Made by a program: the position numbers and the translations under genes. The notes below the pieces were generated by a model. The model did not search any database and was not told the DNA's origin. It saw nothing but the letters and a program-made list of their open reading frames with translations. Below are positions 24,001 through 35,499 of a stretch of 64,000 bases of DNA, piece by piece. The first letter of the stretch is position 1. Each line of letters opens with the position of its first letter. Origin of the DNA: Proales similis (Eukaryota > Rotifera > Eurotatoria > Ploima > Proalidae). The stretch lies in NCBI GenBank assembly GCA_019059635.1, contig JAGVRJ010000004.1, positions 186,001 through 250,000 on the forward strand. The letters run 5' to 3'.

Positions 24001-24038
24001 TTGGCAAGCAAGAGAAGGCAAAGAAACTTCTTCAGCAT
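21023..24038 (-). CDS. Array gene E: WSC-PKD-EGF membrane receptor, full layout
   Basis: The start at 24038 gives MLKKFLCLLLLAKFIRSS, a signal peptide with a phase-1 donor directly after it. WSC 1 (23570-23930) has YQGCYDK and CACVCPDQRTLACGC; WSC 2 (about 23120-23480) has EMGCFKD, ECFCGDS and CGAGWRMNVY; PKD 1 is at 22826-23100 (KIEFHDGASP, a loose version of the DFGDG loop). The Cys-rich middle and third WSC follow (22040-22780). The last exon carries PKD 2, then three EGFs with the LCMKAGSE type of EGF 1, TM and a tail ending PIKLSYRP. EGF 2-3 DNA is near-identical to genes A and B despite very different outer domains. Confidence 0.88.
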
Positions 24039-24656
24039 CTTTCTGGATTAGCTCTGAGCCAGGCTTTGAATTTTTGTTTCAGATTCCTTCCAGCTAACGA
24101 TGAATACACAAAAGGTTCGGCTGCATTTATGTAGCTCGGACAAAAGCAAAGCTGCTTATTGATTTAACGGAACTGCTTATTTGAAAGCTAACTAACGCTA
24201 CAGGCTAAGGAAAGTCAACTTGATTGTAGCCAAAACAACACTTTTGCTCGAACTGCTTCTGTCACAGACTATTTTTTCAAATGAATATTTTATCTGGGCT
24301 AGTCTGCAAAAACAAACCAAAAGAATTAATTCAATGAAGAGAATTTCTCGACTTAAAAGGCAAATAAATGCGGGTAAGTAAGAAGACTTGCTTTTCTAAT
24401 TTTCCTCATTTTTACATGAGTTATAACATTTTCTAGTGTCAAAGTTTGCCTAATTATTGAGAACCAAGCGAAAACAAAGGAATAAATGGCGCAAATCAAA
24501 CAAAGAAAAGACAGAACAAGCGAAATTGAAACGGCAAACAAACACAATAGAACGTTTTATTGGCAAGCTGAAAGCAATAAAAAAAACAGGATGAAAAATG
24601 TCAAGAATGAGGCTGATACTCAATAGCTACTAAAGCACCAAGGCCAATCTGTCAGA
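24039..24656. other. Spacer between genes E and F
   Basis: AT-rich; a TTTATTG near 24555 gives the minus-strand AATAAA of gene F. An ORF at 24353-24547 has no recognisable motif. Confidence 0.5.
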
Positions 24657-26580
24657 TCAAGGAATGTAGACGAGCTTCTCAGTGGGTGGACAACCACCGT
24701 TCGCATTTCCGATTCGCTTCGGTTTCCTGGCGCGTTTCTTGGGCAGTTTGGCCTGTTTCTTGCGCGTGAAATGATTGTGAAGATCAGAAATAAGCGGCAT
24801 CGAGTAGAGAATAGCCAATATTGAGAGGGCGATAATCGAAGCAGTGCTGATCACTGCCTTGGTCACTTTCAGACTTTCATCTTCCTGGTCGCACTTGTCG
24901 CCCGAATAGGACGAGAAGCAGCGGCACACAGGCTGGTCCTCGTCGTCGATGACGCACTTGCCGTGGCCCGAGCACGCCTCGCCTGCGCACAGGTCGCGCT
25001 GAAGCTGGCAGAACTGGCCGTAGAAGCGGCTGGTGCAGTTGCACTCGAACGCGCTTCCATTTCGAAGGCACTGGCCCGAGTTGAGGCACGGGCTCGACGA
25101 GCACGCATCCAGGCTGAGCTGACAGGCCGCTCCCGCGAAGTCTGGCTGGCACGAGCAGATGAACTCGCTGCCGATCTGAGTGCAAGTTCCACGGTTTGTG
25201 CAATTTACCAAGCAGACAGAAAGATCGAGATCACTCGATAAAATGTCCAACAGTTCGCTCCTGCTCTTGTTTAGTTGGTTGCCAAGGGTCGTAAGTAAGT
25301 GGTTTTCGCTCGCTTCCACACAACTCTGGAATGTTGTGTTGACATTTTGTTTACTGCTTGTTGTCAACTTGACTCCCCGTGACGTCAGGTCGTTCTCCAG
25401 AACTTAATTTCAGGCCCTAATTAACTCTTGTCTCTGTTTGATTCAACTCGACTACTAACCTTCAATCGCTGGATTAAGAGTCAGCTTTTTGCCGACCACA
25501 CTTACTTTGACAGTCATGAGGCCACTCTGCGCAAACTGGTGCCTGAAACTTGCATTCTCAGAGGCATAAATTGCTTGTGTGAACCCATCTGCAGTCTCCA
25601 CAAGCAGTGTGTTGTTTAGTTTTTTTGTAACAAGTTGAACTCGGCACTCAAACCACTCGGATTTTTGCACACGACTCGGGCAAATGATATTAAACTGGGA
25701 CACTTTTGAAAAAGCAAGTCTTAATCACCGAGTTCAGTTCGAGCATCAGCCTTTGATTACTAAAGTAGGAGAAGATTGATAGGTGCCAATAGCCACCGCA
25801 CATTTCTAATTGGTTGCCGAAGCAGGCTTTGTCGCATTCAGATTCTTCTACACGGGAGTTATTGCCCAACTGGTTGTCACAAAAACATTCTCTTCTGAAT
25901 TTGGCGATAATCAGAATTGAAACTTGTTGAAACAATTTTGGCAGCTACAGCTCTTACCCGAATTGTGTTCCCGAATACAAAAAGTTTCGTTCGCGACATC
26001 TTTGGATGCATTTTAAATTTGTGTTTTCCAGATCGTTCTTTAAATTGGCGCCTTTTAACTGACGATCTTTTGAATCTTTATAGCAGCCAAGGTAGTTTAT
26101 CTCAAGCTCCCAGTCAGACCGTCGATCTTGATTCATGTCTTTTCGGTAAATTTTGGCTCCTCTTTTCTGACTTGGATCCTACTTACCGTTGAGTTGGAAG
26201 ATGGGAACATACTCTTCACACCCGCATGTCTCGAACTTGCCGCAAGGACACTGGCAATGTTTGTCGGGTTTTACTCCTTTTTGAGTAAAAGAGCTCGAAC
26301 AAAAGCATTCGCCCTCGAATCCATTTTTAGATGCGTGGGAATATGCAATTGCACCAGCGAAATCAAAGGCCCTCTGTTCGCACAGTTCAATACACGCCTG
26401 GTTTGAGACGTTTTGCATGTAAAATAGAATCTGATCGAGTGACTCTCGCATCTTGGTGGATTTTTGAAAACAGCCGCGATAGGTGCCGGCGTAATGAAGA
26501 CTAAAATTAGCCGACTTGCAGCCAGAGATCAACAGGCTCGCAGTCCATAGGCTAAGGAAAATCAGCTCAGCCCGAAACAT
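24657..26580 (-). CDS. Array gene F: short form lacking the third WSC and second PKD
   Basis: The start at 26580 encodes MFRAELIFLSLWTASLLISG, a signal peptide. WSC 1 (26200-26500; YRGCFQK, CQCPCGKFETCGC), WSC 2 (about 25760-26110; YLGCYKD, ECFCDNQLG, CGGYWHLSIF) and PKD 1 (25455-25700) are intact. The PKD 1 exon ends in phase 1 and joins a last exon (24657 to about 25406) that starts with a 60-residue Ser/Thr/Asn-rich linker and goes straight into the three EGFs, TM and a tail ending EKLVYIP. The middle WSC and PKD 2 of the other genes are absent, and the frame is preserved across the junction, so this is an intact short gene rather than a broken one. EGF 1 starts CLVNCTNRG instead of CLTNCSNRG. 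Confidence 0.87.
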
Positions 26581-26933
26581 TTCAATCGATAAATGACTCG
26601 AAGAAAATAAACTGTCTGGTCGACCGATCGATCGTCAATTATTGCTTAAGATGCAAAAGTCTTTCGCTGCTCATAAAGCAAAGACGCCCGAGTTTATCGA
26701 ATCTGCCTATTTCCGCTGCATGTGATCGGCTCACGTTTTAAGTAAGTAAGCGAATTTACCGCCAACTTCTGCCGAAAAGAAAAAAAAAACGAAACTCTCA
26801 ATATCAAGTTGGATTTTGTCTAATAAAGAAATCAAAAACTTGAATTTTAGCCGAGCAAAAGAAGGAAATCATTTAAGGAAAAAAAAAAGAGTGAAAAAGA
26901 GAGTTAATTTAAGGAATTAATATGGCAGTGGAT

Positions 26934-29093
26934 CTATGGCATGTAAACAGGCTTGAAAACTTGGGCCGTCAAAACCTCTCGATTCCTGCGTGTTGTTCTC
27001 CTTGGCGACCTGTTTCGCTTCGGTCGGCAGAAGCAGTCGACAAGGTCGTTCAAAATGAACAGAGCGTAGACGAGCGCTATGATGAGTATCGCGATCACAG
27101 ACGCGGTGCTGATCACTGCCTTGGTCACTTTCAGACGCTCATCTTCCTGGTCGCACTTGTCGCCCGAATAGGATGAGAAGCAGCGGCACACAGGCTGGTC
27201 CTCGTCGTCGATTACGCACTTGCCGTTGCCCGAGCACGCCTCGCCTGCGCACAGGTCGCGCTGGAGCTGGCAGAACTGGCCGTAGAAGCGACTGGTGCAG
27301 TTGCACTCGAACGCGCTTCCGTTTCGAAGGCACTGGCCCGAGTTGAGGCACGGACTCGACGAGCACGCATCCAGGCTGAGCTGACAGGCAGCTCCCGCGA
27401 AGTCCTCCTGGCACGAGCAGATGAACTCGCTGCCGATCTGAGTGCAAGTTCCTCGATTCGAGCAGTTGGTCAGACACGCTGTCAAATCAGAATGACTCGA
27501 TAGCATTTGGTCAATCAGCTCTGGGCTGAGATTCTCGTCGAAGATTATTGACGACGTCTCATTCACCCTGATATACGCACTTATTTCAAGTATTTGATCT
27601 TCCACTCGGGAGTGCACGCTGAATAGGCCAGGTTCAGTGTAAAAGTGTTCTGCTTTCTGCATTTTAATCGTTTGGTTAAAATTGAAAAGCAGTTGCAGAG
27701 AACCGTCCCCGAAATCGATCAAAACTTGAAATGAAAAGGGTCCTGTGTCGACGGTTAGCGCGCAAGTTAGAGCCTGACGTGTGAGAACTTGTTCTGGGCA
27801 TTCAAGCTTGAGACTCGTTTCTAGATATTTGTTGACTCTGACAGTTCGGAAACTCGAAAAAGCGAAAATTACTCTGAATCGCGTATGTCTGAATCCTTCC
27901 GACCGCGCCGCACGTATAAGAAGTGTTTCCCTCGCACAGTATGCTACACTCCTGATCAGGACGTCTTCCGTACTTTCCGAATTTGTCTCCGCAAAAGCAG
28001 CTTTTTCTGATTAGGCAAATAACTCAACTTACTGCTTACCATGAGCAACATTTACTCGACCTACCCGGCGCCCAGTCCAAAGTACAGATAATCGGTGCCT
28101 GCACAGATTCGTGCACAAATGTAAGGGCTCACCATCAGGTCCATCCTGAGCATTACTTCTCCCAAGCTTCGATCCGGATCGCCATCTTGGTAGCATCCTT
28201 GGTAGAACAGACTCAGCTGGTGGCTACTTCCTGTATCTTGAAAATGTTCAAATAGATGAAAATAAGTAGCAAGATTTTTAAAAGTTGGTTTCTTTACCGC
28301 AGAATGCTTGTTTTATTTGCTCTTCATTACAATACGTCTCCATATATGCGTTACAAGCGGAGAAGCAATCGGGTCGTTGATTGTCTATTTTGTACCCGTT
28401 AGAACAAGGACAGGCGCTTCTGTTTCAATAACTTCAGAAAATCGCCTTGATAAATTATAGTGCCAGAGTTCAATACCTGCCGAAATGAGTTATGCTCACT
28501 AAGGTATAGGAAGGCGAGGCACAATTCCGATTGCAGACTTGCTGCCTCTGGGAAGTCGAGGTCATTGCCGACTGCAGCTGGACGCTCCATTGGCCGTCAC
28601 ACGGTGTCTGGTCGCCTTTGGTTGGATATTTATAAGTGGCTTGGCTCGCCTCGCCGATCGGGCTCTTCACTTAATTCTTTGACTGAGAAGAGCTCCATAA
28701 CATACTGGCGATCGCGGTCTGTTTTACCTTGAACGGTGAAATGAGCCGATGATTGTTGACCAACAAGGCTGGCGTTCAAAACAAACTGTCCCAGCTGACG
28801 GTAGAGATGGTCTACTTTCGTTGGGCTCTGAATCGAGATCTGCTCCACAGGACTATCGTCTCCATAATTCAGTTCGAGTTGCCCGGGCACTTCCGTTGCG
28901 GCTAACCCAATTTGGCAGATCGTATACTGATATATTGAAACTGGAGAAACACAAGCGATGTCGATGGCCTTGGCTTAATAAGGCAAATTGCATCAATCGG
29001 GCCCAGAAGTTAGAATATGAAAATGAAAAAAAAAATACTTGCAAAGGATATCGAGGTAAACAAAAAGATGCATGTCATCCAATTTTGGCTCAT
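26934..29093 (-). CDS. Array gene G: short form lacking both N-terminal WSCs
   Basis: I place the start at 29093: a 55-base exon encodes MSQNWMTCIFLFTSISFA, a signal peptide ending in a phase-1 donor (GTATTT). A 63-base intron then leads in frame into PKD 1 (28735-28975; LNYGDDSP). No WSC 1 or WSC 2 exon exists in the space before gene H. The middle Cys-rich segment and its WSC (YQGCYQDG, SCFCGDKFG) span about 27870-28670, and the last exon holds PKD 2 (LIDFGDGS), three EGFs, TM (NDLVDCF) and a tail ending VFKPVYMP. EGF 3 reads GNGKC. It is the downstream copy of a 2,535-bp tandem duplication and its own 3' flank is unlike that of H or I. The alternative start MTCIFLF is at 29078. Confidence 0.85.
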
Positions 29094-32000
29094 TTTCAAT
29101 CAGGAAATGCAAATTAATAAACTATGTGATTAACTCTGGCGGAAAAAATCTATTCTCGTCAGGATTGATTTTCGGCTTGGCAATGAACAAACATTACTTA
29201 AGAAACGTTGAAAAAATTCGCAAATCATTACGAAAACAATTCAATTTTTCCTCTTTCTTTGGCATAATCAGCAGCCGAAATCAAATCTTGACTTACAACA
29301 ACAAATTTCTTTACTTTATTCTGGAAACGAAGGTTGGCATGGAAGTATATTTGGGGGTGTAATCAATCGATCTAATGTAAAATAACTGATGAGGAACTTG
29401 AATAAGCTAACCATGCAAGTCTATAATGGATATGCATGAAGTAACGGAAGGAGAAATAACTTGTTTGTTTAGGATCTATAAATAGGCTTGAAAACTTGGG
29501 CCGTCAAAACCTCTCGATTCCTGCGTGTTGTTCTCCTTGGCGACCTGTTTCGCTTCGGTCGGCAGAAGCAGTCGACAAGGTCGTTCAAAATGAACAGAGC
29601 GTAGACGAGCGCTATGATGAGTATCGCGATCACAGACGCGGTGCTGATCACTGCCTTGGTCACTTTCAGACGCTCATCTTCCTGGTCGCACTTGTCGCCC
29701 GAATAGGATGAGAAGCAGCGGCACACGGGCTGGTCCTCGTCGTCGATTACGCACTTGCCGTGGCCCGAGCACGCCTCGCCTGCGCACAGGTCGCGCTGGA
29801 GCTGGCAGAACTGGCCGTAGAAGCGACTGGTGCAGTTGCACTCGAACGCGCTTCCGTTTCGAAGGCACTGGCCCGAGTTGAGGCACGGACTCGACGAGCA
29901 CGCATCCAGGCTGAGCTGACAGGCAGCTCCCGCGAAGTCCTCCTGGCACGAGCAGATGAACTCGCTGCCGATCTGAGTGCAAGTTCCTCGATTCGAGCAG
30001 TTGGTCAGACACGCTGTCAAATCAGAATGACTCGATAGCATTTGGTCAATCAGCTCTGGGCTGAGATTCTCGTCGAAGATTATTGACGACGTCTCATTCA
30101 CCCTGATATACGCACTTATTTCAAGTATTTGATCTTCCACTCGGGAGTGCACGCTGAATAGGCCAGGTTCAGTGTAAAAGTGTTCTGCTTTCTGCATTTT
30201 AATCGTTTGGTTAAAATTGAAAAGCAGTTGCAGAGAACCGTCCCCGAAATCGATCAAAACTTGAAATGAAAAGGGTCCTGTGTCGACGGTTAGCGCGCAA
30301 GTTAGAGCCTGACGTGTGAGAACTTGTTCTGGGCATTCAAGCTTGAGACTCGTTTCTAGATATTTGTTGACTCTGACAGTTCGGAAACTCGAAAAAGCGA
30401 AAATTACTCTGAATCGCGTATGTCTGAATCCTTCCGACCGCGCCGCACGTATAAGAAGTGTTTCCCTCGCACAGTATGCTACACTCCTGATCAGGACGTC
30501 TTCCGTACTTTCCGAATTTGTCTCCGCAAAAGCAGCTTTTTCTGATTAGGCAAATAACTCAACTTACTGCTTACCATGAGCAACATTTACTCGACCTACC
30601 CGGCGCCCAGTCCAAAGTACAGATAATCGGTGCCTGCACAGATTCGTGCACAAATGTAAGGGCTCACCATCAGGTCCATCCTGAGCATTACTTCTCCCAA
30701 GCTTCGATCCGGATCGCCATCTTGGTAGCATCCTTGGTAGAACAGACTCAGCTGGTGGCTACTTCCTGTATCTTGAAAATGTTCAAATAGATGAAAATAA
30801 GTAGCAAGATTTTTAAAAGTTGGTTTCTTTACCGCAGAATGCTTGTTTTATTTGCTCTTCATTACAATACGTCTCCATATATGCGTTACAAGCGGAGAAG
30901 CAATCGGGTCGTTGATTGTCTATTTTGTACCCGTTAGAACAAGGACAGGCGCTTCTGTTTCAATAACTTCAGAAAATCGCCTTGATAAATTATAGTGCCA
31001 GAGTTCAATACCTGCCGAAATGAGTTATGCTCACTAAGGTATAGGAAGGCGAGGCACAATTCCGATTGCAGACTTGCTGCCTCTGGGAAGTCGAGGTCAT
31101 TGCCGACTGCAGCTGGACGCTCCATTGGCCGTCACACGGTGTCTGGTCGCCTTTGGTTGGATATTTATAAGTGGCTTGGCTCGCCTCGCCGATCGGGCTC
31201 TTCACTTAATTCTTTGACTGAGAAGAGCTCCATAACATACTGGCGATCGCGGTCTGTTTTACCTTGAACGGTGAAATGAGCCGATGATTGTTGACCAACA
31301 AGGCTGGCGTTCAAAACAAACTGTCCCAGCTGACGGTAGAGATGGTCTACTTTCGTTGGGCTCTGAATCGAGATCTGCTCCACAGGACTATCGTCTCCAT
31401 AATTCAGTTCGAGTTGCCCGGGCACTTCCGTTGCGGCTAACCCAATTTGGCAGATCGTATACTGATATATTGAAACTGGAGAAACACAAGCGATGTCGAT
31501 GGCCTTGGCTTAATAAGGCAAATTGCATCAATCGGGCCCAGAAGTTAGAATATGAAAATGAAAAAAAAAATACTTGCAAAGGATATCGAGGTAAACAAAA
31601 AGATGCATGTCATCCAATTTTGGCTCATTTTCAATCAGGAAATGCAAATTAATAAACTATGTGATTAACTCTGGCGGAAAAAATCTATTCTCGTCAGGAT
31701 TGATTTTCGGCTTGGCAATGAACAAACATTACTTAAGAAACGTTGAAAAAATTCGCAAATCATTACGAAAACAATTCAATTTTTCCTCTTTCTTTGGCAT
31801 AATCAGCAGCCGAAATCAAATCTTGACTTACAACAACAAATTTCTTTACTTTATTCTGGAAACGAAGGTTGGCATGGAAGTATATTTGGGGGTGTAATCA
31901 ATCGATCTAATGTAAAATAACTGATGAGGAACTTGAATAAGCTAACCATGCAAGTCTATAATGGATATGCATGAAGTAACGGAAGGAGAAATAACTTGTT

Positions 32001-32610
32001 TGTTTAGGATCTATAAATAGGCTTGAAAACTTGGGCCGTCAAAACCTCTCGATTCCTGCGTGTTGTTCTCCTTGGCGACCTGTTTCGCTTCGGTCGGCAG
32101 AAGCAGTCGACAAGGTCGTTCAAAATGAACAGAGCGTAGACGAGCGCTATGATGAGTATCGCGATCACAGACGCGGTGCTGATCACTGCCTTGGTCACTT
32201 TCAGACGCTCATCTTCCTGGTCGCACTTGTCGCCCGAATAGGATGAGAAGCAGCGGCACACGGGCTGGTCCTCGTCGTCGATTACGCACTTGCCGTGGCC
32301 CGAGCACGCCTCGCCTGCGCACAGGTCGCGCTGGAGCTGGCAGAACTGGCCGTAGAAGCGACTGGTGCAGTTGCACTCGAACGCGCTTCCGTTTCGAAGG
32401 CACTGGCCCGAGTTGAGGCACGGACTCGACGAGCACGCATCCAGGCTGAGCTGACAGGCCGCTCCCGCGAAGTCCTCCTGGCACGAGCAGATGAACTCGC
32501 TGCCGATCTGAGTGCAAGTTCCTCGATTCGAGCAGTTGGTCAGACACGCTGTCAAATCAGAATGACTCGATAGCATTTGATCAATCAGCTCTGGGCTGAG
32601 ATTCTCGTCG
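26949..32610 (-). repeat. 2,535-bp tandem duplication: two full units and one partial
   Basis: Unit 1 covers about 26949-29483, unit 2 about 29484-32018, and the third is only the 3' end of gene I, matching up to about 32610. Units 1 and 2 appear identical from EGF 1 through the promoter and spacer, differing mainly in the EGF 2 to tail region. Each full unit holds one complete gene (G or H). Confidence 0.93.
29469..31628 (-). CDS. Array gene H: chimeric duplicate of G with the 3' end of I
   Basis: From the start codon (31628, same signal peptide as G) through PKD 2 and EGF 1 the gene equals G. From EGF 3 to the stop it equals I: GHGKC instead of GNGKC, CACACGGG instead of CACACAGG in the DNA just downstream, and a tail ending VFKPIYRS instead of VFKPVYMP. 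The reading frame is intact and all cysteines are kept. The promoter spacer (31629-32003) is a copy of the one upstream of G, so expression is probably similar. This is the expected product of an unequal crossover between G and I. Confidence 0.86.
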
Positions 32611-35045
32611 ATAAGAAAAGAAAGGACCGTTGCTCTGATTTCTGTCTCAACTGCCAGTAGTTGGCCAGTGATTTCGGCTCTCACTGAATAGACGCCTTCT
32701 ACGGAATACGTATGGCTCACAGTGTGAGAGGCAGAGTTTGAGTCGAAAAAAAGTGTGATTGGCGGTGAAGAGTCTCCGAGGTCTACTTGCGCATCGAATA
32801 TTCTGTTTCCAGTCTCAGCCGTTATCAGACAGTCGAATTCCTCGAGTACTCTTGTTTCATTCGGACAAGTTATTTGAAGCGTGGTCCCTTTTGTTCGAAT
32901 TTTCTCATTCTAAATATTGCCTTTGTGTAGGCATAACAGTTTGTTACTTGAGATTGAGAATATCGCGATGGCGCCCACATCCCCGCATGGCCCTGATCCG
33001 TCGCCTGGACAGGGCTTCATACACTGCGAATCGTGAAGCTTTCCGTGCTGGCCGAATTCTTCGCCGCAAAAGCAGTTTTCTCTTCAAATGGCTCTTGGTC
33101 TTGATCTGATTGATCCAAAGCGAAATGGACTTACTGCCTCTCCACGCCGAAAAAGGCGAAGCCCATGCGACTGCAGATCCGGGCGCACAGCTGCAAACTG
33201 AGGATGCCGACGTGCTTGGACGACGATCCCTTCAAGTTGCGATCGCCTGCCTGCTCTGTGAAGCAGCCCATGAAGAATGCGTCCACCTGTCCGCTTTTGT
33301 GCCCTTCAATCGGCCTCTAATTTCTTCTTCATTCTCTATTCTGGCGAGTGAGACTTACCGCCGAATATCTGCGCGTTCTGACTCGTCTGGCAGTCCATTA
33401 GAAAAGCGTCGCATGCCTTGGCGCACCTCTCAACCTGGCCTTGCACCTTGAAACCGTTGACGCAGGCGCAACTTGGTTCCCTAAATTTGTTTCATCTGTT
33501 AGATTATAGGACTCTTGCTGGATGGAGTCGGTCTTGTTCTACCCGTCGATTGCATCGCTCACAAAGGCGTATGAAGGCAAAGAGCAGCTTCGTGAGCAAA
33601 CGGCCTCTCTCTCACTCCTGTCTACCAGAGTCATTTCTGGCAAGGTCTTTTCCACCCACTCGCCTCCACCACACGCCTTCTGCTCGTCCAAGGCTATGAC
33701 CTTGAAATTCGGCACGCTCGACTCGTTTGGGAATTCGACCACTTTGTGAATAGCATGTCTAGAAACTTCATTTCTGATTCGGTTCAAGGCAAACCTTGGA
33801 TCATCGGATTGAGGTTGAGCTGAGCTTCGACAAGTTCAATCCAGAGCGAATACTCTCCGCTGGTGGTAAAGCGTCGGGTGATTCTCAAGGGAGATGTGTT
33901 CACAGTCAACGTGGTTGGAGTCGAGCCGTCTCCAAAGTCAACTCGAACTTGCGCAGGAAGGTCAACATTGACCAACGACAGGCGGCACAGTGCGTACTGG
34001 AACAGAGTGATGAGGAAACTGCAGTCTACGCTCATTGATTGCTCTAGCAAAGCAACCGAACCGAATTTCTTTTTATTCGCTTTCTCCAAAAGCGTTAAAA
34101 AGGGAAACCTCTTGTTGTGTAGATAGACATCCGCCAGTCTCCGCCGCAGATCTGACTCGAGTTTCCTCTGCACGGGTAATGGCACTCGCTCTCGGAGTAT
34201 TTCGGATAGAGACCGATCTGATTTCCACAAAAGCACTCTTCCCTTTTTTCGCTTGACTCCTGATCTTTTCCGCAAAGTGGACATTTTAAAATTACTGATA
34301 TTGAACTCCGGCAAAGGTGAAACTGGCGCAATGGTCAAAGCACATTGAGATGGTCATCTGCTCTGAGCTGTTCTTGTTGTGAGGAAGGTGGCGGACTTCA
34401 TCGTCGCCATAGCATCCCAAGTACTCCATCACTTTTCGGCTGTTGCTCGTTCGGTCTATCGTTTGTTACTTTAAATCGTTTCTCGCGACAACGGCGCCGA
34501 TTGTTTGAAACTCACTGATCAAGTCGAATATCCGATAGTGGTTCAGGCAGCCACACTTTTCATATTTATTGCCTGTGCATTCACATTCGCACTGTGAGCT
34601 AGCAGCATTTCCACTGGCCGGCTTTTGGTTAGAACAAGAGCAAACGCCACTAGAGGCCGATTCGATGAGGCCCGGACAAGAGAATCAAACCATTTAGGAG
34701 CATCTCACCTTTGAGGATTGAAGTTGGACGAGGCTGCGTATTTGTAGTCACGCTGTACGCACGTCTTGACGCAGCCTTCGCTGGTCATTCTGTTCAGAGT
34801 GAACGACTCACGTGGATTGACGGTGGCTTCGTAAAATGCCTTGCTTACACACGCCTCATACTGGCCGCTGTAATGTTCGAGCGGAAAAAGCGCTTCAGGG
34901 CCAGATTGATTCGGGAGAAACAAGATTGACTTGCAAGCACAAAGAGCAACTTACTCGCAGCCGAGCGCTCCAAATTGACAAGCAAGACCAGCAGAATTGG
35001 GAGGCGAGCAAAGCGGCTAACATTGCGAGCCGAGCTCCAAACCAT
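32004..35045 (-). CDS. Array gene I: WSC-PKD-EGF membrane receptor, full layout
   Basis: The start at 35045 encodes a signal peptide beginning MVWSSARNVSRFARLPILLV with a phase-1 donor after SAAS. WSC 1 (34500-34930) ends CECECTGNKYEKCGC; WSC 2 (about 34095-34440) has YLGCYGDD, ECFCGNQIG and CGGDWRMSIY; PKD 1 (about 33790-34030) has VRVDFGDGSTP; the middle segment and third WSC (32950-33790) include CFCGEEFGQHG. The last exon has PKD 2 (QVDLGDSSPP), then diverges from G/H upstream of 32610 and is nearly identical to them downstream: three EGFs, TM and a tail ending VFKPIYRS. Confidence 0.87.
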
Positions 35046-35499
35046 CTTTCCAAGGCGAATTTGAATTTTTAAAGCCGATTGAACAAATGAAATTCGCGAG
35101 CCGATCGTATTTATTGTGAGCAATTAAGAAAACAAACAATCAAAGAGAAAAGCAAAGAGAAATGAGAGTTTGAACATTCAATCGGAGGTGTTACGCCGAT
35201 TAGCTGAAAAGCGAGTGTAGAACTAAATTTGGAATTTGAGTCCAATGACGCAGCCCCCCATGAACACTTGTTGACGGAGGAACACCTTTTTCTACTTGGC
35301 CACAAGCAGCTAGTTGAAGCCAATAGCATAAGTCAAAAAGTCAATAGCACAAATTAAGGTAAAAATTGATTTTCTAATTGAGTCAACGGCCTTTGTGGAA
35401 AAGCGAAACAAAGATCAAACAACACGCTACACTTGTGCTCACATAACACCGACATGATTTATTAATGAGTAAATAGGCGAACAGTGTTCTAAGGGCTGG
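35046..35499. other. Spacer between genes I and J
   Basis: Promoter of I and 3' flank of J; TTTATTA near 35458 gives AATAAA on the minus strand for J. No gene is seen. Confidence 0.5.

Noticed and set aside
26934-31628. G and H as 5'-truncated pseudogenes
   Set aside because: A short signal-peptide exon with a phase-1 donor lies just upstream of PKD 1 in both and splices in frame, so they are complete short genes.
26949-32018. The 2,535-bp duplication as a pure assembly artefact
   Set aside because: Not excluded, but H shows a single clean switch between G-like and I-like markers, as expected from real recombination. Long reads are needed to settle it.
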